Shown here: positions 57,190 through 64,000 of the stretch, one piece after another
Layout: each line of letters begins with the position of its first letter
How positions within the stretch are numbered: position 1 is the first letter of the stretch
Source of the DNA: Notospermus geniculatus
Lineage: Eukaryota > Nemertea > Pilidiophora > Heteronemertea > Lineidae
DNA: 64,000 nucleotides
Direction of reading: 5' to 3'
Assembly (NCBI GenBank): GCA_002633025.1
Contig: NMRB01001387.1
Coordinates: 11,176 to 75,175, forward strand
The notes under the pieces: model-generated
Databases searched by the model: none
What the model saw: the letters and a program-made list of their open reading frames with translations, nothing else
Told to the model about the DNA's origin: nothing
Program-made: the position numbers and the translations under genes

Positions 57190-57550
57190 AATAAGCAGGT
57201 GTTAAATTCCTGGCCCCTGGTTAATCCCAGGGATTTATGTAGTGGTAGCACCACTGCGGTACGACAGTAGTAATCTATGCGTGACGGCAGAATCCCATTT
57301 TTGCACCTGGGAATTGGGGTCAGGGTAGCACCATTTGTGCAAAATCCCATTGGTTTAATGGGTTTTGTGTAATGGTAGTACCACAATGACAGTAGTTTAT
57401 TCATGACTGCATAATCCCACTCTTACACTCAGAGATTTATGTAGAGGTAGCACCATTGTGGTAATCTACACTGAGTAGTGTGACTGCACCCCCTGGGATT
57501 TATGTAGAGGTAGCACCATTTTGGTAATCTTCGTGAGTGCTACTGCGCAA
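57190..57550. repeat. Imperfect tandem repeat with 'ggtagcaccattgtggtaat' core
   Basis: Five to six diverged copies of a unit containing 'gggatttatgtagaggtagc' and 'accattgtggtaatct', about 60-75 bases long. Confidence 0.75.
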
Positions 57551-59221
57551 CCCCCCTGGATTATGTCGTGACATCAGAACAAATACCTGCTGATCAGAGT
57601 CTTGTACACTTCCTCTGATCCCCATTGTTTACTACAGTAGGCCTATATCTGATAATTGTCCTTGAACTACAGCAAGAATAACCTTACGTAAACTTCTAAA
57701 CGTAGTGAACGATAAAAATAGGCTTTTTATCGATTAAGGGCTTCAGAAAATAACATACGTAAAAAAATATTTATGCGGTCCTTGATCAGCTGCAGCTCAA
57801 AGTATTGTTTCAGTGTATTCTGTTCCATGATGGTATACACTGATTCACGTGCATCTTAGAGGCTCATGTGTGCAGCTCATTCGTTCAAGTTAAAGTGAAC
57901 TAGACCAATATAGTTCCACCGTAACCAGAGCTGAAAAATCTGTGCATTGATATGAGAGAAGCTGTGTCATTTTAGGGCGAATTAAACTGCTCATTTCCTG
58001 ATGTATTTCATTACAATGTTAATCAATTGCATTTCTTGGTGAAATGTACTGTTATTTCTGCCAAGTTGATTTGAAATTGAAATCAGCACCTGATTGAATA
58101 ACCCACACTCATGAATTATTCCATGTAAAAAGTGAAAAGTTCAAAATTACTAACAATATTAAATCTACGTTACAATGCAAATGGCACGTTTGTGAAGCCT
58201 ATTGATTTTTGAGCGGAAATCCATATAAGTTTATATATAGGTCATACAATCGTTGATCACGCCTTGTCAAAAATTGCCCGTAGGTTTTACGCTCTGGCGC
58301 GAGATTGTAACCTGGTAGTGAGCAATGTTGCGTAGTATTTATGATGCGTAGCTTGTTACAAATGATGACGATTATTTCTTTGATGTTTATTTTTGCGGGG
58401 TAATTCCCGCGGGCGAAAATATCGGCTGATCTTTAGATCAGGATCAGAGAATCTCGCGTAGGATGCAGGTTACGTGAATCATTGATTTGTTGGCACGTGG
58501 GATTCAAATTGTTAAGATTTCGTTACAAGTCTATTCAAACATATTTACTCCAGGAACAAGTTGAAATCTGATTACAAAACCGTGTTGAATATGATGACGA
58601 ATGTCACCTCCAGGCTTTTGAGACCTTTTCGGTGGTTGGCTCAGTGGTGATGCGGCAAGCCCCCAGCGAAGTACGAGATGAAAACATGGAAAATTTCCAT
58701 ATAAACGTCATGAAAATGGGGTGTGCTGTCCTCATAGTGGAAAAACATGCAAGATGTCTTGCACTTTGAGCACGGCTTAGCCCCAAACCTTCTACTGAGA
58801 ATTCCTCACATAAGCCCCAGTCATCAGACCCCTGCCTCGACGAATAGCCTCCAAATTCTTCCAATCAAAACCCCTTCCCTACCTAACGAGGCTCCTCTCA
58901 TCGACCATCAAAAAACCATTTCCTTCATACAGCGACCTACCGATGATAAATCCGAAACACTTTGCTAGATTTTTTCGTTGCCAGCTGTTTACGCATTCCA
59001 CTTATTACTGCTACTTACTTCTACCCTCAGTAAGCAAGTTTATATACCTGGGAATGTTCCGAAGCTATAACTTAATGCAGACGACTTCATTCAAAGCTTG
59101 TTCTTTGAAGGCTTTTGTTTGAGGTTCAGCAAGATCAAGATTACGAGCTTGAGGTTAGATGAACTACACGAGGTTGGGTTCTTTGCCCTCTGATGGTGAA
59201 GGACTGTCTCACCACTTGTTG
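57551..59221. other. Region without a recognised gene
   Basis: AT-rich sequence. At 58604-58864 both strands stay open for over 45 codons, and the minus strand ends at a possible donor (gcctggag/gtgaca), but no family is recognised. Confidence 0.5.
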
Positions 59222-59791
59222 TCAGTGGAGGATGTTGATGGAAATGATGCTGTATCTTGTACGATGAAGATCCCACCAGGGAATAACATGAGCCTTGTCT
59301 GAACTCGGACTCTCAAACGACAGAGCCACGTTGACCAGACCAAAAACATATGGACCTGCATCTACTGTGTTGTAAAGAAATGGAGTGCCGTCATTGGTGT
59401 TTTGAACGGTGACCATCTGATCCTCAGTCGAACACTCTACTCTACCGCCTGGGCTAAGACACCTGTCCCACTTGCTGGGCTTGTTGGAACTTGGTAGTGT
59501 TTGTTGTGTTGTCTTCCCCTTCGGAAAGTCACACCCCTAGAACAACAACAAAGTGACCCATATGAGGAGCTTTCTCACCGATGCATGACACAACCAACTG
59601 GAACGGACACATGATGGAAGGAGAATGGCTACAGATGCAGGTCCTAATTTGGTGCCAATGTATAAGCCATCACCAGGATCTTGAAGTCTTACACTCTTCG
59701 ACTGAGCTGCATTTGCAAAGGACTTCCAGTGAAGCAGGTGTTCAGCGATTGAATATACATGTTCTAGGCCCGTATGCAGCTCTTCATGCCA
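59222..59791 (-). CDS. Candidate minus-strand coding fragment, two exons, family unknown
   Basis: On the minus strand, an open frame from 59791 to 59580 (with HVYSIAEHLLHWKSFANAAQ and DPGDGLYIGTKLGPAS) ends at a gtgaga donor. A 42-base intron with a ttctag acceptor leads to 59536-59222, which encodes GCDFPKGK, KPSKWDRCLSPGGRVECSTE, VDAGPYVFGLVNVALSFESP and HVIPWWDLHRTRYSIISINI before a TGA. The composition is protein-like, and the intron contains an in-frame stop, so splicing would be needed. The upstream side is cut by a TGA at 59792-59794, followed by a 61-bp palindrome, and no good acceptor is seen, so this may be a broken gene or the end of a gene disrupted by misassembly. I do not recognise the family. 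Confidence 0.35.
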
Positions 59792-59812
59792 TCAAGTCAT
59801 AGGTGCTGGTCA

Positions 59813-59873
59813 TGTAGGTGCTGGTGAAGTACGTCACACAATGATTGTGTGACGTACTTCACCAGCACCTACA
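59813..59873. repeat. 61-bp perfect palindrome (30-bp arms, 1-base centre)
   Basis: The sequence tgtaggtgctggtgaagtac continues to a single central G at 59843 and then repeats as its exact reverse complement to 59873. Both arms are 30 bases with no mismatch. An extra partial copy of the arm start (taggtgctggtcatg) lies just upstream at about 59800. Confidence 0.95.
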
Positions 59874-62800
59874 CCCAGACAACCCTTACAAATTCTGTCC
59901 CTAAAGTACTCTACCTTACACCGAAACCGGAACGCCTGCACCATGGTGTGCCTGATCAAATTAGTATTACTGTTACCTATAAAACGCGATCATCTTCTGT
60001 AGCGATGACTGCCGCTGGGGATGCGAGCATCACCACCTCCATGGCTAATCAAATGATTACTTCTTTTTTGCCTCCGTTGCGTTTATTTCACCTGTGTGTG
60101 CTCGAGTTTCTTTAGAAGTCGGAGAGGGTACATGTGCTTGGTTTTGAGGGGCAAATTTGATGCGTTGCTTTCGAGATCACAGGTTGTTTGGTGCAGGCTG
60201 AGGTAGGCCTTTTCCCATCAACAGGCAGTGTCTTCAACTTGCACATCCGCTGTTTTTCGGAAGTCGGAACTCAAAATCTCAAATTCTCACCAAAATATGT
60301 CTCTTCATTTGGAAATTAGCTTTTTATAAGGACCATAAAATACATGTAAACTATTCCGAAATAGTCCCGACTGAACCATTGGCAAGAAACGTGGTCCTTT
60401 CATACACCAGGGAGCATCCTCCCACAGCAGGGGTACCTTGCTTCATCTGTTCATTCAAACTTTGTGTGCAAGTATATGAAGAGGAGCGAGGGTCCAAAGC
60501 TCTGCTATTGGAGGATGCCCAGGGAGTGACACTTGCCCTGCAATTCGTGCTGTCTGAGTTGAAATCCCATCCACAGGCAACATCATATCAATAGGGATTC
60601 TGATGGGAAGTCCCTTGGGAGTCTGCTAGACCTGCTGAGTAACATAGTTGTGGTTCATTCAGCGTTCTGAGCTCTCAACTACAGCCGTTCCAAGATTCCT
60701 ATCTCGTGTAACTCAGTTACAATAGGCTACAATCACTTTGTTCCGAATCAGTTGTTTAAAAATTCAGTTAGTAAGTGATTCCATCAGTACCGGTAGACGA
60801 ACAGGTTAATTGGCGTGTTGTTGCTCGGCCAAATCGTGGCCACATCGAAGATGAATTACTCTCCCTACCACCTGCTAGGACGTTTTCCACACAACAAGAA
60901 AGATGGCCGCTCGCTAACTCCTCAAGGATTCCACTAATGCATCAGCTGTGTGACCTCTGTGTGCATTACTTTCTAACCAATTTCCAAGCCTTGACTAAAC
61001 TCCAACCATCTCTTTGGCTATCTACAAATCCAGGAATCCAGTTTGAATTGCCTGAAAAACTCAACACGAACGAATTTTTCCCCAAGTCGAAGCTTGTGTT
61101 GATAGAGCATGCATGGCGCCCATTAGGCGTGACATAATCTGTACGTTGTGAAAATATCTCTCTCAAATTAATGGAATTTGAAAAAGAGGAATCTGTTTTG
61201 TCAGGCTATCGGGGAAAACAAAGATTGCAGAAAGTGCCCAGATTGCGTTGGAATTTAGTGAAAACTGGGATGAAATTTGTTTAGAATTAGCAAAGTGGAA
61301 GGAAAAAGTTTGGTGCACCTAGCCGTTTGGAATCTGTAGTGCACACGTGTTGCTTGAGTTGAGATGGACGCGATCTGCACTGAGCTAATCCCAATCTCTG
61401 TGTATTCTGTGTGCATTTTGTTTGAAATGTACAGGAACACCTGAACAATTCTCACGCAATGAGTTCATTACTGAAGATTGTTTAGTTCCTTGTACGAAAC
61501 GCACTGCCTTTTTTCTGCATTTTTGTGAGCATCCTGTTGAGAATTGCAGTGTCAGCAGTAATCTTGATTGAGTTCATTGCTGGCGTTTCAAGGAATTTCT
61601 TACAAGTTGAGGTACCTTCTAGCTGAGATACTGGTGTGCAAGTAATTGGCAACAATTAGAAAATTAGAACCATGGCTCTCTCTCGCCCTCGGAATGTTCC
61701 TTCCGCACCAGACACCTCTGCCTGGAGGACATCTGTCTTTACAGGACATTGAAGTTGAGTCCGAAGTGGATAGTTCCATATATTAATCAGGACACCTCTC
61801 AATTCAAGACAGCATTTGTCAGTCCCAAAGGTGTCCCTTTTCACAGGAAGTTTGGGGGGGGGGTCGATCCGGATCGAAGCCAGTTCACTTGGTCTTTGTG
61901 CTATGAAAAAGCCATGCAACCTGTACAATCCTTCCCTTTTCATGGCACAAAACCAAGTGAACTTGCCTCAAACCAGATCGAACTGACTCGATGTAAAAAG
62001 GCCTTGTAGAGAAGTTCCACTATCCTGGGCTTAACTTCTGCTGTCGAGTTATTTCATAATAGTGTAGGAAGATTCATGGCATGGTTTCTATGGGATACAA
62101 TCCAACTTCTTATGCTTGTCTTCTTCTTTTATTCCAACTCCTAGGTACATGAGAATGTTCAATCGTCTTCGCTGTAAGCACCGCTGGCATGTCTCGCTGC
62201 TACGTATACACTTGTTTCAGAATCAAACCAGTAACTCAGCTTCAATAACCTTGCAAACGAGCTAGGCCCAGGTGATGGACGGGTGCGAGGTGCTACGGAA
62301 ATAGGTTATAGAAATACGTGTATTGTATCTCTGTAAATAATCGGGAATGTTCCGTAGAACACATATGCGCGCCATCCTGTTCCTTGGATATCCCTTCAGA
62401 ATATTGGATATCTTAGAAGGGTTTGTGTTTGAGGAATCCTGAGGGATAGACTCCGTATCTAAGCAGTGTTACGGATGATGAGAACTTCCGTTACAAGCAA
62501 CACAACTGGACGATAGATTTTCATATTGAGTTTGAAGCTGAAATACCAACAAATATAAAGTCTCGCAGAACAAGCATGAAGGTACAATGTCGTCTGTCGT
62601 ATTTTGCAGAAAATTGAAAACTCTCCTTCCCTTCAGTCCAATACTTTCCGTTCAGTTCAACGAAGTCTGGATGCAAAAAATTTCTCGAGCGTAGGAAGGT
62701 GTTGGGTTCCTGTTTGAGGAAGATCAAAGTTGCAGTAGCAGGCTTGCCACGATGTTTTTTCCTGTTTGTGAGATTTGCTCCGAGATCAAGAGTGACTTTG

Positions 62801-64000
62801 ACTTGTAATTATCAGACGACAGTCAAGATAGTCTTCATTCGTCCCCTGGCATTCCTCAGGCGAGCTGAGTAATCGTGGATGAGGTCCAAGCTGTCGATGA
62901 CTTTGTTTGCAGAAGGGGCGTCATCTTTTCTCATTCTTCGGACGAACTTGTACCTGCCTGATATTTCTATGAGTTACTGTGTACGTTGAATTTGAGGTTC
63001 AACTCCACGTGACCTTCAAGCACTGCGCTACATGAGGAAATCCCCAGCGTGTATTGACACTACGACACACCTTGGAATTTTGGGGTCCATCTACGTTATC
63101 AACCCCAGGAAAGCAACCACAGACATGCAGCATCAGTTCACACCACAAGAGCACACTGAGTGCTAAATGTTGGTGGTGTTCTGAGAGTTGTCGACTGGGT
63201 CGGAATCCGGAATTTTCTCCCGCAGCAAAGACAGACACTCTGCTACACGAACAACTGGCAGCAGCGCAGGATTTAGGAGTGCTGACACTATTACTGCAAC
63301 CAATAGGAAGAACTTAAGTCTCATAGGAAACTATTGTATCAACAACAAAAAATGTATTTGCGATACCTAGAGTGCACTTAGAACAGTACTCGATGCCTCA
63401 TGTTGATTTTTTCAGGCGCAGTGTTGGGCGTTCTTCACGTTGAGCTAGGCTATGATAGGATGATCATGTTCTTAACATAGCATCTCTGATATCATATGAA
63501 TCATTGTGTTGGCATTATCCGGTCGATGTTGGCTTGTCTTACTTGTGTTGTCTCCCGGTGGAGAGAGTTGGAAACCAACACGGGAGAATTGTTTGGATGA
63601 AGCTCAACAGAGACGCCTCTCCTCGGCTGCAAGTGCTGTACTGTAGAGATGAGTTACAGAAATCGAGTTCGGTCATCGTCACAGCAACGCCACCGAAGTC
63701 AAACCGGACGTTATAGCGCCTGACAAACGAATCAAAAGATGTGGTCCAACAATGTGGTGGTCAAACTGGCTGATGTGCAGGTGACGGCATTATGACGTCT
63801 GCTTTGACTTTGACCTCATTCTATTTCTGCAACTCATCTACATGTATACTGGATACATGTTAGACAACACCATATTGTTTTAGTTTTATTCCCTGTTTTA
63901 CACACTCCTGATGTTTTCACCAAGTCTGAGATATAATTATAAGTAGTAAGTGCAGAAGGCATGGCGCCATCTACCTCCGATATATAATTTTGGTTTCATT
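59874..64000. other. Region without a recognised gene
   Basis: Several open stretches of 60-120 codons (for example 60775-61137 + and 62521-62727 -) show no recognised domain or convincing splice context. A 'ggacacctct' repeat copy lies at 61700-61840. Confidence 0.5.

Noticed and set aside
58604-58864. Minus-strand 86-codon frame with a possible GTGACA donor
   Set aside because: No recognised family and no acceptor; the opposite strand is equally open.
60775-61137. Plus-strand 120-codon frame
   Set aside because: Unremarkable composition, no recognised motif and no splice or start context.
62521-63238. Minus-strand frames at 62521-62727 and 62999-63238
   Set aside because: Protein-like in places, but no splice linkage to each other or to the 59222-59791 candidate could be shown.
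1-64000. CRISPR array or prokaryotic operon
   Set aside because: Split genes, SINEs and repeat types are eukaryotic; the tandem arrays have no regular unique spacers.

Overview
This window is metazoan nuclear DNA. Genes are split into short exons by GT-AG introns, intergenic space is wide and AT-rich, and it is packed with small foldback elements, tRNA-derived SINE-like copies and minisatellites. Frequent motifs such as taggccta, taccggta and acatgta, the repeat class, and the protein content suggest a marine invertebrate bilaterian. I cannot name the clade from sequence alone. Two long N runs (18879-19704 and 42370-42711) and at least four isolated single Ns mark assembly gaps.

Layout: (1) 1630-8563, + strand, holds the 3' half of an SLC7 light-chain amino-acid transporter. 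Five of its six visible exons splice in phase to the stop codon, and at least one internal exon is missing near a single N. (2) 8564-16895 is intergenic, with a 1.5 kb tandem segmental duplication, a minisatellite and foldback elements. (3) 16896-26813, + strand, is the most important feature: a 17-exon gene whose exons join in one open frame of 1,077 codons. It encodes a CYLD-like N-terminus with an atypical CAP-Gly region, a repeated basic/acidic exon cassette, a proline- and tyrosine-rich linker, and a C-terminal caspase-8-like protease domain with the catalytic His and Cys in place. (4) 29334-29804, + strand, is the first exon of a paralogue of the same CYLD-like N-terminus. A possible later exon lies at 43075-43195; no second caspase domain is visible. 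(5) 43196-64000 is mostly repeats and unrecognised sequence, with one weak minus-strand two-exon coding candidate at 59222-59791.

Biological reading: in mammals caspase-8 cleaves the deubiquitinase CYLD, so both act at the choice between NF-kB survival signalling and cell death. Here a CYLD-type N-terminus without the deubiquitinase domain is fused to a caspase-8-type protease. The prodomain also carries RRGS motifs, PxxP stretches and several tyrosine docking motifs. This suggests, by inference, an adaptor-caspase that combines kinase and ubiquitin-pathway inputs. I know of no described protein with this architecture, but I could not search databases. The main caveat is the 826-base gap between exons 2 and 3.
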